A stretch of 64,000 nt of DNA from NCED01 sp035493955 (GTDB lineage: Bacteria; Pseudomonadota; Alphaproteobacteria; Caulobacterales; Caulobacteraceae), in the NCBI GenBank assembly GCA_035493955.1, contig DATJHI010000003.1, forward strand, positions 3,558 to 67,557, given 5' to 3'. This document shows positions 37,070-45,398 of this stretch, in pieces; the first letter of the stretch is position 1, and each line of letters starts with the position of its first letter. The position numbers and the translations under genes are program-made. The notes below the pieces were generated by a model that was not told where the DNA came from, ran no database searches, and was given only the letters and a program-made list of their open reading frames with translations.

Positions 37070-37728
37070 GGATCAGCCTTGCGCCTTGCGCCGGGCCACG
37101 ATCTGGCCAGCGGGTTGAGGGTCGGCTCGGCGACCCGGGTCAGGGTGTTGCGGTCGCGGTGGCGGAACGGTTCGGTCCGGCCGCGCACCGTCAGCATGGT
37201 GTCGGAGATGTAGCTCCAGGTCCCGTCGGGGTTGAAGCTGATCTCGATGCGATAGGAGTCGGTGCGGAAGGCGTATTCCAGGAAGGTGGTGGAGCAGATT
37301 CCGTACTCGGTCTGGCCGCGCTCGGCGGCGAGCGTCAGGGTCTTCGCCTCTGCGTCTGCGCGCCCCGAGGCGATGGCGACCTGGCCGCGCGGAATGGTCA
37401 AGGTCTGCAGCACCAGCCCGGTCGCCGGCTCCCACAGCCAATAGCCGACCTGGTCGTGGAAGGTGGCGTCCTCTTCCTCGGTATTGACGTGCACGTGGTA
37501 GCGCAGGCCGTAGAACAGTTGGGGCCCGTTGGCCTGGGGGTCGATCGGCTGCAACTCGATCCGTTCGAGGTACTCCCGCCGTTCCGGCCCGTCGGCCTTG
37601 GGGTTGAGGTCGACGCCCCGCCGGCCTTCCCACACGCCGGCCATGCGACGGAGCGGTCCGAGGTTGGCCAGGGTGTCGGGATCGACATCCTCCGGCTCGG
37701 TGAAAATGTCGTCGGGGAAGTCGCGCAT
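37066..37728 (-). CDS. FABP/THAP4-like haem-binding beta-barrel protein
   Basis: A 220-residue cytosolic protein with no signal peptide. A ten-stranded barrel is suggested by LRRMAGVWEGRRGVDLNP, LFYGLRYHVHV, QVGYWLWEPATGLVLQTLTIPRG and RTDSYRIEISFNPDGTWSYISDT. The WEG.(G) opening and the ETLTIPRG strand are those of the DUF1794/THAP4 nitrobindin-like family, which can hold haem. The proximal His is not certain here. It is the first gene of a two-gene unit with the GH75 enzyme. Confidence 0.82.
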   Translation of the reverse strand: MRDFPDDIFTEPEDVDPDTLANLGPLRRMAGVWEGRRGVDLNPKADGPERREYLERIELQPIDPQANGPQLFYGLRYHVHVNTEEEDATFHDQVGYWLWEPATGLVLQTLTIPRGQVAIASGRADAEAKTLTLAAERGQTEYGICSTTFLEYAFRTDSYRIEISFNPDGTWSYISDTMLTVRGRTEPFRHRDRNTLTRVAEPTLNPLARSWPGARRKADP

Positions 37729-37834
37729 GGCGTCTTGAACCGCGGCTGCGCCGGGGCGTCAAGCATCGTACAGGCGCCGTCGAAGGCGATGGAGCGGGGG
37801 CCAAGCTCGTCTTGGCGGAAAACGCTGATTTCGC

Positions 37835-37849
37835 GATAAATTATTTATC
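37835..37849. promoter_or_regulatory. 15-bp AT-rich palindrome in a divergent promoter
   Basis: GATAAAT-T-ATTTATC is a perfect 7-1-7 palindrome, 107 bases before the barrel protein start and 50 before the receiver start, in otherwise GC-rich DNA. The 7-1-7 layout is that of Fur-family sites, but the bases match only partly. Confidence 0.45.
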
Positions 37850-37898
37850 CTTCGGGGAACAAACTCCACCTCTGCCTTAGGGAATACGGGGCGAGGGC

Positions 37899-38366
37899 GT
37901 GCGAAACCACCAAGTTCTGGACGAGCGGTCGAGCCCGGCATCCCCCACCATTGCCGCCCCCGAACCGCTGCGCATCCTGGCGGCGGAAGACAATCTCACC
38001 AATCAACTGGTGCTGAGGGTTTTGCTCGATCAGGCTGGACTTGCCGTGACCATGGTCGAGGACGGCCGGGCGGCGGTCGAGCATTGGGAGGCGGCCGCCT
38101 GGGACCTGATCCTGATGGACGTGCAGATGCCGGTGATGGACGGTCTGTCCGCCACGACGGCCATCCGCGCCCGCGAGGTCGCCACCGGGCGCCGTCGCAC
38201 TCCGATCGTCGCCGTCACCGCCAACGTCATGTCCCACGAGGTGGAAGGCTATTTCGCGTCGGGGATGGACGGCCTGGTCGCCAAGCCCATCACCGTGGCC
38301 ACCCTGTTCGCGGCGATCGGAGCCGCCCTGGAAGGGCCTTCCGTCTCGACCGAATCCGTCGCCTGA
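37899..38366 (+). CDS. Stand-alone response regulator receiver
   Basis: A 155-residue single-domain receiver of the type found at the end of hybrid kinases. Acidic Glu30-Asp31 (ILAAEDN), phospho-acceptor Asp74 (LILMDVQMPVMDG), Thr107 (VAVTANV) and Lys129-Pro130 (LVAKPI) are all present, so phosphorylation is expected. The AAEDN.TNQ.V opening is the hybrid-kinase form. GTG 37899 follows GCGAGGG. There is no kinase beside it. It converges on the TerC gene with a 22-base gap. Confidence 0.9.
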   Translation: MRNHQVLDERSSPASPTIAAPEPLRILAAEDNLTNQLVLRVLLDQAGLAVTMVEDGRAAVEHWEAAAWDLILMDVQMPVMDGLSATTAIRAREVATGRRRTPIVAVTANVMSHEVEGYFASGMDGLVAKPITVATLFAAIGAALEGPSVSTESVA

Positions 38367-38388
38367 GATTTCGCGACTTGGCCACGAA

Positions 38389-39102
38389 CTATTTGCGGTC
38401 GGCCCCATGGCGCTGGATCTCCGCCGGGCTGATCGGGATCATCGGCGCGGCGGCGTTGTAGGCGTCGGCCTGTCCCAGGCCGATGGCCAGGGCCCGGTGT
38501 CCTTCCCACATCATGTGCAGCGCCACGTAAAGCACGATGGCGAGGCCGAGGTAGCCGATCCATCGGTGGCGCTGCAGCAGGCGCGCGATCCAGCTTGCGG
38601 CCACGCCGATCAGGATGATCGACAACAGCAGGCCGCCGATCAGGACCGCCGGATGGTCCCGGGCCGCGCCCGCCACCGCCAGGACATTGTCGAGCGACAT
38701 GGCCAGGTCGGCGGCCAGGATCTGCAGGAAGCCTTCACGGAAGCTCTTCGGGGCGGCGTTCGCTTCGCCGTTGAGGCCGGTTTCGCCGCCGTCGCGACGA
38801 ACGTGATCCTGCTGGCGCAGCTCGCGCCACATCTTCCAGCATACCCATAGCAACAGGATCCCGCCTGCGAACAGCAGACCGACGACCCGCAGCAATTGGG
38901 TGGCGATCAGGGCGAAGCCGATCCGCAGCAAAACCGCCGCCGCCAGGCCCAGCACGATCACCCTCCGGCGCTGGCGGGGCTCCATGCCCGCGGCGACCAT
39001 GCCCACGGCCACCGCGTTGTCTCCGGCCAGCATCACGTCGATGATCATCACCTGGACGAAGGCGGTGAACGCCCCGCCGGACAGCTCGCCGAACAGACTC
39101 AA
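38389..39102 (-). CDS. TerC/YjbE family integral membrane protein
   Basis: A 237-residue protein with about seven helices and two repeats marked by the acidic intramembrane motifs IDVMLAGDNAVAVGM and DLAMSLDNVLAVAGAA, which define TerC proteins linked to manganese or metal export. I chose TTG 39102 because AGGAG lies 8 bases upstream and the protein then begins LSLFGELSGGAF, as in the family. The nearest ATG would add 50 charged residues overlapping the divergent receptor gene. I could not identify a yybP-ykoY riboswitch in the leader. Confidence 0.88.
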   Translation of the reverse strand: MSLFGELSGGAFTAFVQVMIIDVMLAGDNAVAVGMVAAGMEPRQRRRVIVLGLAAAVLLRIGFALIATQLLRVVGLLFAGGILLLWVCWKMWRELRQQDHVRRDGGETGLNGEANAAPKSFREGFLQILAADLAMSLDNVLAVAGAARDHPAVLIGGLLLSIILIGVAASWIARLLQRHRWIGYLGLAIVLYVALHMMWEGHRALAIGLGQADAYNAAAPMIPISPAEIQRHGADRK

Positions 39103-39325
39103 GGCGAAGGCTCCTGGATCACGACGATTTTGGGCAAGCGCCGCGCGGGCTTTAGAGCATGGAGGGCCTTCCGCGTCGACAGCGCGAGGGGCGAGCCTTC
39201 CTGATTCTGAAGGACCCCCGGGGCGCTTTACAAATCCATGCGCCATGGGCACGACGGCGGCCTGGGAAAGCCGTGCTGCCGACCGCCAACTTGGGCGCCG
39301 CAGACGTCACGGGGTGGGGACGCAA

Positions 39326-42019
39326 ATGGGTTGCCGAGACATGCGTCGGGCGGCGCTCCCCGGGGTGGGCCTGGCGGCGGTTTGCCTGCTGTCGCCGATG
39401 GCGGCCTGGGCGGACGATCTCGCCCTGGCTGCCCCGGCGGAGGCGCCGGCGGGCGGCTCCGTCGCGGCTTTCGACACCGTGATCGTCACCGCCCGCAAGC
39501 GCGAGGAGGCGGCGCAGACGGTGCCGATCTCGATCACCGCCTATGACCAGGTCGCGCTGGATCGCCTGGACATCAGGACCCTGGCGGACCTGCGCTTCAG
39601 CGCCCCGTCGGTCTATACCGCGCCGTCGACCTTCCGGCAGGACACCCTGAACATCACCATCCGCGGTCAGCGCAACTTCGACAGCGCCGGGCTGCAGTTC
39701 GACACCGCCGCGGCGGTCTATGTGGACGGGGTCTATTACGCCCGGCCGGTCGGCCTGACCGGGGCGCTGTTCGACGTCGACTCCGTCCAGGTGCTGAAGG
39801 GTCCGCAAGGAACCCTGGTCGGACGAAATTCCACCGGGGGAGCGATCCTCTACCAGACCCGCCAGCCGACCGGCGATTTCGGCGGTTTCCTGAAGCTCAC
39901 GGCCGGCGACCATGGCCGCCGCGAGTTGCAGACGGCGGTGAACCTGCCGCTGAGCCCCACCCTGGCCGTCCGCGCCGCCCTCTCGGACAACCAGCTCGCC
40001 GGCTACATCAGGAACGATTTCCGCGACCCGGCGACGGGGGCGGCAAACACCACGCCGGGCATGGGAAGCCGCCAGATCACCGGGCGGATATCGATCAAAT
40101 GGACCCCAGACCCGAGCTTCAGCCTGTTGCTGCGCGGCACGGCGGCCGCCGAGCACGACACCGGCACGACCTATCACGACCTCGGCTATTTCGAGGGGAC
40201 GACCCTGGCGACGGGGGGGAGGCCGTCGATCTGCAACATCCCCGCGACCTGCACTGGTTTCACCGACCTCAAGGGCCGGATGATCGCGCCCTATTACGCG
40301 GACGTGGCGTCCCGCACGGTCAACACCGCGGCGGCGGCCTACAACGCCCCGCTCAATTCGCTGCGGCGGGAACAGGCGGCCGGCTTTTGGAGCGCCGAAC
40401 AGGCGGTCAGCAACTACAACGTCGGCCATTACACCACCTTGTCGGCGGCGGCCGACAAGGTCTTGGGCTCCGTCGAGGTGAAGCTGGCCGGGGCCTATCG
40501 GGCCTGGAACACCAAGGGCGTCTCGTCCAGCCGCGGCCTGCCGTACGTGACCAACCTCTTCACCTACGCCACCCCCGACTACACATCCTACCAGTCGGAG
40601 CTGACGGTGAACGGGACCGCGTTCGGCGGCCGGCTGAAATGGACCGGGGGTCTGTTCTATTTCCGCGAGGCCAGCCCCGACGACGGCGACCAGCTCTATC
40701 TGTTCCTGCCGGCCGGGGTCGCGCCGGCGGCGGCGGCCGGCAAGCAGATCACCTACACCGACCCGACCGACAACGACGAGCGCAACACCAGCTACGCCGC
40801 CTACGCCCAGGGGACCTATGACCTGGGGGGCGGGACCCGGCTGACGGCGGGCCTGCGCTACACCAGGGATCAGCGCTTCGCCCACCTGGCCACCCAGACG
40901 GTGCGGACCCCGGCGACCGCGGCCACCACCGCCACCGTGGCCAACGGCGTGTTCGACCCCTCCAGCTTCACCATCCTGGGGATTTCCTACGCCGGCCAGA
41001 CGCGGGCCTGCGCCCTGACCGACAGCGGCGGCGTGCTGCTGCCGCTGGCCCGGTGTTCGGTCGAGATCAACCGCACCTTCGCCAAGCCCACCTGGACCCT
41101 GGCCGTCGACCACGATCTGGCCGCCCACACCCTGGTCTACGCCACCGCCCGGTCCGGCTATCGGTCGGGGGCGATCAACAGCGCCGCGATCAATCCCAAT
41201 GTGGTCGTGGCCAAGCCGGAAGACGTCAACGACTACGAGGTGGGCCTCAAGTCGGACTGGGCCCTGGGCGGCGTTTTGCTGCGCAGCAATCTGGCCGCCT
41301 ATTGGATGGCCTACCGCAACATCCAGATCCAGACCTCCCTGCCCAACGTCACCATCGCCTCCGGGCCAGGAGGCGCCCCCTGCACCCAGGCGGTGTTCGA
41401 CGCCGGCCAGTGCGTCGGCGCCAGCAACGACAACGTGACCCTGAACGCGCGGGCCGCCCGCGTCCGGGGGGTCGAATGGGAGCTGACGGCCAAGCCGGTT
41501 CCGGCCCTGACTGTGGGCCTGTCCGGCAGCTACCTGGATGCGGTCTACACCGACTACAGCTTCAGTCCGCCCGCCGGTTACCTGTTGCCGACCGGGCGGA
41601 CCGACCTGTCGGGGACGCCCTTCCCCCTGCCCCAGTGGCAGGCTACGGCGACCGCCGCCTACGCCATCAAGGCCGACGCCCTGAAGACGGACGCCTTCGA
41701 CGAGGTGGTGGTGAGCGCCCGCGGCTATTGGCAGAGCCACGTCATGGCCGACATGCGACCTTATAATCCTGTGCAGCATACCCGCGCCTATACCCTGGTG
41801 AACCTGCGCCTGGACTTCACCGGCGTCGCCGGCCGCCAGATCGACTTCAGCGTCTTCGCCGACAACCTGTTCAACCGGAAGGTCTGCCTGCCCGAATCTC
41901 AGGGCGTGCTGAACTCGGCGCCCAACGGCACCTTCGGCGTGGCCGGAACCAGCGGTTTGCTGCAGTGCCTGCCGCTGGCCCCGCGCATGGCCGGGGCCAG
42001 CCTGCAGTACCGGTTCTAG
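39326..42019 (+). CDS. TonB-dependent receptor, substrate unknown
   Basis: An 897-residue outer-membrane receptor with a signal peptide (MRRAALPGVGLAAVCLLSPM, then AAWAD). A TonB box is visible in FDTVIVTARKREEAAQTVP. The plug has ALDRLDIRTLADLRFSAPSV and QVLKGPQGTLVGRNSTGG, and a long barrel ends SLQYRF. ATG 39326 has GGGGTGGGG just upstream, and a second ATG 15 bases later is possible. It is of the large IroN/FecA-unlike class abundant in Caulobacterales, where many import sugars or aromatics. No Fur-like site or transport partner is visible, so iron is not assumed. Confidence 0.93.
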   Translation: MGCRDMRRAALPGVGLAAVCLLSPMAAWADDLALAAPAEAPAGGSVAAFDTVIVTARKREEAAQTVPISITAYDQVALDRLDIRTLADLRFSAPSVYTAPSTFRQDTLNITIRGQRNFDSAGLQFDTAAAVYVDGVYYARPVGLTGALFDVDSVQVLKGPQGTLVGRNSTGGAILYQTRQPTGDFGGFLKLTAGDHGRRELQTAVNLPLSPTLAVRAALSDNQLAGYIRNDFRDPATGAANTTPGMGSRQITGRISIKWTPDPSFSLLLRGTAAAEHDTGTTYHDLGYFEGTTLATGGRPSICNIPATCTGFTDLKGRMIAPYYADVASRTVNTAAAAYNAPLNSLRREQAAGFWSAEQAVSNYNVGHYTTLSAAADKVLGSVEVKLAGAYRAWNTKGVSSSRGLPYVTNLFTYATPDYTSYQSELTVNGTAFGGRLKWTGGLFYFREASPDDGDQLYLFLPAGVAPAAAAGKQITYTDPTDNDERNTSYAAYAQGTYDLGGGTRLTAGLRYTRDQRFAHLATQTVRTPATAATTATVANGVFDPSSFTILGISYAGQTRACALTDSGGVLLPLARCSVEINRTFAKPTWTLAVDHDLAAHTLVYATARSGYRSGAINSAAINPNVVVAKPEDVNDYEVGLKSDWALGGVLLRSNLAAYWMAYRNIQIQTSLPNVTIASGPGGAPCTQAVFDAGQCVGASNDNVTLNARAARVRGVEWELTAKPVPALTVGLSGSYLDAVYTDYSFSPPAGYLLPTGRTDLSGTPFPLPQWQATATAAYAIKADALKTDAFDEVVVSARGYWQSHVMADMRPYNPVQHTRAYTLVNLRLDFTGVAGRQIDFSVFADNLFNRKVCLPESQGVLNSAPNGTFGVAGTSGLLQCLPLAPRMAGASLQYRF

Positions 42020-42030
42020 AACGGGGCGCT

Positions 42031-42105
42031 GAAAACCGGTTTCGAACCCAAATAAATTTGGTTTTCCCTATAGGGAGGTACAGCGATCGGAAAACTAGTT
42101 TTCCG
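42031..42105. repeat. Cluster of palindromes between the TonB receptor and the RTX gene
   Basis: Within 75 bases there are AAACCGGTTT (42033-42042), CCAAAT-AA-ATTTGG (42048-42061), TCCCTATAGGGA (42065-42076) and CGGAAAACTAGTTTTCCG (42088-42105). GAAAACC at 42031-42037 also pairs with GGTTTTC at 42060-42066, giving a nested stem. The outer stem can terminate the receptor transcript. The 18-bp palindrome is placed to act as an operator or start-region element for the RTX gene. Confidence 0.65.
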
Positions 42106-42220
42106 AGACGGATTCTTACGTGACTCCCAGGAAATTTGTCGGCAACTATTCAGAAGGGAGCTGGCGCAATCTAGGGGTCGCGGCCGAATGCTGCGGCGCT
42201 TTTCTCTTGGGGGGAGAACT

Positions 42221-43117
42221 GTGGCGCTTTGGACCTATTATAATCCCGCCTACGCGGGATCGGCCTTGGGCTTTGTCACCGTTGCAGACACGACCCACAT
42301 CGTCGTCTCCTCGCCCGGCGCGTGGTCCGACACCTTTTATGGGTCGTTCACCTACGGCTTGAACGGTTCCGTCACCGGAGGCGTGCTTACGGAAGTCGAT
42401 GAGACCAACGGAAGTCTTCCCGTGTTGACGGTGACCAATCTTTCTATTGCGGCCGCACCCTATGCAACGGCGGTCCTGGCCGGAGATACGAACACCGCCC
42501 TCAACCTGCTCACGGCCGGAAGCGATTCCATTCAAGGGTCGATCTATGGCGATGGCGTCTACGGCGGGGGCGGGAACGACACGGTCATCGCGCTTGACGG
42601 CAATGACACTATCGACGGTGGGGACGGCAACGACGACGTCAACGGCAACAAAGGCGAGGACGCCGTTCTAGGGGGCGCCGGCGACGACACGGTCCGCGGC
42701 GGCCAGGGCGACGACACCATCTTTGGGGGCGACGGAAACGACCCCCACGTCAACGGCAACATCGGCAACGACAGCGTCTCCGGCGGCAACGGCAACGACA
42801 CGGTCTATGGCGGCCAGGGCAACGACACCATCCTTGGCGACGCGGGCAACGACTCGCTGTCCGGCGATCTCGGCAACGACATCATGCTCGGCGGCGCCGG
42901 GGCGGACCGATTTTACATCGCTCCGGGCGGTGGAATCGACGCCATTGGCGATTTCCACCCCGGCGAAGGCGACCGGATCGCCATGCCGGCGGGAACCCAC
43001 TACACGGTCACCAGCGTCTCGGGGCAGGTTGTGCTCGATCTCGGCGCAGGCACGGAGATCGTCTTGACCGGCATTGCGGCGGGTACTTTCAGCGCGGACT
43101 GGGTGATCGGCGTCTAA
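42221..43117 (+). CDS. RTX calcium-binding repeat protein, probable type I secretion substrate
   Basis: A 298-residue protein. An N-terminal beta-rich domain of about 100 residues begins ALWTYYNPAYAGSALGFV. It is followed by about eight nonapeptide RTX repeats of the form GG.G(N/D)D.(V/I).. (GGGGNDTVI, GGDGNDDVN, GGAGDDTVR, GGQGDDTIF and so on), and a C-terminal domain with the FYI..G...I.DF.PGEGDRI pattern typical of type I secreted RTX proteins. GTG 42221 has GGGGGGAG just upstream and is preferred to the ATG 33 bases earlier. There is no signal peptide and no ABC/HlyD exporter nearby. Function beyond calcium-driven folding is unknown. Confidence 0.85.
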   Translation: MALWTYYNPAYAGSALGFVTVADTTHIVVSSPGAWSDTFYGSFTYGLNGSVTGGVLTEVDETNGSLPVLTVTNLSIAAAPYATAVLAGDTNTALNLLTAGSDSIQGSIYGDGVYGGGGNDTVIALDGNDTIDGGDGNDDVNGNKGEDAVLGGAGDDTVRGGQGDDTIFGGDGNDPHVNGNIGNDSVSGGNGNDTVYGGQGNDTILGDAGNDSLSGDLGNDIMLGGAGADRFYIAPGGGIDAIGDFHPGEGDRIAMPAGTHYTVTSVSGQVVLDLGAGTEIVLTGIAAGTFSADWVIGV

Positions 43118-43148
43118 GCCGAAGGCGATCGTTTAAAAGCCTTTCGGG

Positions 43149-43191
43149 GCGGGATTTGCGCGAAAACCGGTATCCACCTTTCGCATCCCGC
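43149..43191. repeat. REP-like two-stem hairpin downstream of the RTX gene
   Basis: GCGGGAT (43149-43155) pairs with ATCCCGC (43185-43191), and inside it GCGAAA (43160-43165) pairs with TTTCGC (43179-43184). The loop contains GAAAACCGGTATCC, which repeats the GAAAACCGGTTTC at 42031-42043 on the other side of the RTX gene. I recognise this shape as a dispersed intergenic repeat of alphaproteobacteria. It also can stop transcription. Confidence 0.6.
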
Positions 43192-43288
43192 TCTAAGGCT
43201 GCGGCGAGGTCCGTTCGGCGGTTTTGCCGGCCAAGACGGTGGAGGCCCGCGGGGCGGGCCGCGAAACCCACCTTCCAGGATCCCGGGA

Positions 43289-44152
43289 ATGTCGAGCGAC
43301 CGTTATATCCTCAAGATGATCTGCCCCAACCGTCCCGGCATCGTCGCGGCGGTCTCGGTCCTGTTGTTCGAATGCGGTGGCAACATCCTGGAAGCGCACC
43401 AGTTCGACGACACCGAAACCACCCGCTTCTTCATGCGGATCGTCTTCAACTTCACGAACGAGACCGGTTCGATCGAGGCCGTCCGCGCCGGCTTCGCCCC
43501 GATCGCCGAGCGGTTCTCGATGGATTGGGAGATCCGCGGCGCCGACCAACGCCAGAAGGTGTTGCTTATGGTGTCGAAGTTCGACCATTGCCTGGCCGAC
43601 ATCCTCTACAACTGGCACACGGGCGAGCTGCCGATGGACATCACCGGCATCGTCTCGAACCATCCGCGCAGCACCTACGCCCACCTGGATTTCGGCGATA
43701 TTCCCTTTCATTACCTGCCGATCACCAAAGACACCAAGGCCGAACAGGAAGCGCAGGTCTGGAGGATCTTCCAGGAAACCGGGTCCGAGACGGTGGTGCT
43801 CGCCCGCTACATGCAGATCCTGTCGGACGACCTTTCCGCCAAGCTTTCGGGTCGCTGCATCAACATCCACCATTCCTTTCTGCCGGGGTTCAAGGGCGCC
43901 AAGCCGTACCACCAGGCGCATCAGCGCGGGGTCAAGTTGATCGGGGCCACCGCCCACTACGTGACCGCCGACCTGGATGAAGGTCCGATCATCGAGCAGG
44001 ACGTGGAACGGATCAGCCACCACGATTCCGCCGAGGACCTAGTGCGGAAGGGCCGGGACATCGAGCGCCGGGTGCTGACGCGGGCGCTGTCCTTCCATCT
44101 CGACGGGCGGGTGTTGAAGAACGGCTCCAAGACGGTCGTCTTTCGCCTCTAG
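43289..44152 (+). CDS. purU: Formyltetrahydrofolate deformylase
   Basis: A 287-residue enzyme that hydrolyses 10-formyl-THF to formate and THF, balancing one-carbon pools. The N-terminal ACT domain (ILKMICPNRPGIVAAVSVLLFECGGNI, named by its ends) is followed by a formyltransferase-like domain. The catalytic Asn/His lie in INIHHSFLPGFKG, with GATAHYVTADLDEGPIIEQD providing the Asp. The length equals the family norm. It is followed directly by folD, a sensible one-carbon pair. ATG 43289 is preceded by CCGGGA. Confidence 0.95.
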   Translation: MSSDRYILKMICPNRPGIVAAVSVLLFECGGNILEAHQFDDTETTRFFMRIVFNFTNETGSIEAVRAGFAPIAERFSMDWEIRGADQRQKVLLMVSKFDHCLADILYNWHTGELPMDITGIVSNHPRSTYAHLDFGDIPFHYLPITKDTKAEQEAQVWRIFQETGSETVVLARYMQILSDDLSAKLSGRCINIHHSFLPGFKGAKPYHQAHQRGVKLIGATAHYVTADLDEGPIIEQDVERISHHDSAEDLVRKGRDIERRVLTRALSFHLDGRVLKNGSKTVVFRL

Positions 44153-44239
44153 GGCGCGACAGGACGCTGGACGGCCGTGGCGCGACTGCGCTAACGCCGG
44201 GACCGGCCTATCGCACCACTTTCGAGCTTGGGACATCGC

Positions 44240-45142
44240 ATGAGCGCGCAGATCATCGACGGCAAGGCCGAGGCCGAGCGGCTGCGCGGCGAAATCGCCG
44301 TCGCGGTCGAAGGTTTGAAGCGCGGGCATGGACTGACGCCGGGTCTGGCCGTGGTGCTGGTCGGGGACGATCCCGCCAGCGCCATCTATGTCCGCAACAA
44401 GGGCGAGCAGACCAAGGCGGCGGGGATGCACTCGGTCACCCACCGCCTGCCGGCCGACGCGACGCAGGCGCAGGTGCTGGCCCTGGTCGCCGAGCTGAAC
44501 GCCGATGCTGCGATCCATGGGATTCTGGTGCAGTTCCCCGTCCCCGATCACATCAGCCAGGCCGCCATCCTGGCGACGATCAGCCCGGACAAGGACGTCG
44601 ACGGCCTGACGGTGATCAACGCCGGACGGCTGGCGTCCGGTCTTCCGGGCCTGGTCGCCTGCACCCCTTACGGCTGCCTGCTGCTGTTGCAACGCTCGGT
44701 GGGCAATCTGCGCGGCAAGCGCGCGGTGGTCGTCGGCCGGTCGAACCTGATGGGCAAGCCCATGGCCCAGTTGCTGCTGCAGGCCGATTGCACGGTGACG
44801 ATCGCCCATTCGCGCACCGCCGATCTGCCCGGCGTCTGCCGCGAGGCGGACATCCTGGTCGCCGCGGTGGGCCGGGCCGAGATGGTCAAGGCCGACTGGA
44901 TCAAGCCCGGAGCCGCGGTGATCGACGTCGGCATCAACCGGGTTCCGTCGCGCGATCCGGAAGCGGCTGCGGCCGGCAAGACCCGCGTGGTGGGCGACGT
45001 CGCCTTCGAAGAGGTCAAGGCCGTGGCCGGCTGGATCACCCCCGTTCCCGGCGGCGTGGGGCCCATGACCATCGCCTGCCTGCTTCGCAATACGGTGGTC
45101 GCGGCCTGCAGACTGCACGGAGTCGAAAACCCGCTGATCTGA
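44240..45142 (+). CDS. folD: Bifunctional methylenetetrahydrofolate dehydrogenase/cyclohydrolase
   Basis: A 300-residue enzyme interconverting 5,10-methylene-THF and 10-formyl-THF with NADP. It has the active-site Tyr/Lys in DPASAIYVRNKGEQ, VQFPVPDHI, the family block PDKDVDGL, ACTPYGCL (Ala in place of the usual Pro), the NADP motif VVVGRSNLMGKPMA and the C-terminal PVPGGVGPMTIA. ATG 44240 is used, because a TTG 12 bases earlier has no ribosome site. It lies 87 bases after purU, and the two enzymes act on the same cofactor. Confidence 0.96.
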   Translation: MSAQIIDGKAEAERLRGEIAVAVEGLKRGHGLTPGLAVVLVGDDPASAIYVRNKGEQTKAAGMHSVTHRLPADATQAQVLALVAELNADAAIHGILVQFPVPDHISQAAILATISPDKDVDGLTVINAGRLASGLPGLVACTPYGCLLLLQRSVGNLRGKRAVVVGRSNLMGKPMAQLLLQADCTVTIAHSRTADLPGVCREADILVAAVGRAEMVKADWIKPGAAVIDVGINRVPSRDPEAAAAGKTRVVGDVAFEEVKAVAGWITPVPGGVGPMTIACLLRNTVVAACRLHGVENPLI

Positions 45143-45398
45143 CGCCAGCAACGGCGTTATTGCAGGCGCCGGCGCCCAACCGTTCGGCGCCGCCGCTGAG
45201 TCGGCCCGGCCTGGACGACATCTGGGCGAAAGTTGCCTGGTTTGTGTGCCATCCGTCCATTTCCAGCCTAAATTTTCGGCGCCATGGCGCGGTTCGCTGC
45301 AAGGCGGGAGCTTTGGCCTGGGTTCGTCGCCTCTCCCCGGCGAAGTGTCTGCCAGCCGGTTCTCATTCAGCCGGCAATAGCAAAGCAAGGGGATTGGA

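Noticed and set aside
37830..37898. EcfG-type general stress promoter before the receiver gene
   Set aside because: A GGAAC-like box is present, but no CGTT lies at the required 16-17 base distance.
39103..39325. yybP-ykoY manganese riboswitch upstream of the TerC gene
   Set aside because: The conserved loop sequences of that riboswitch could not be found in the leader.
39152..41779. An 875-codon minus-strand frame opposite the second TonB receptor
   Set aside because: The composition is that of an antisense shadow, and the plus strand encodes a complete plug-and-barrel receptor.
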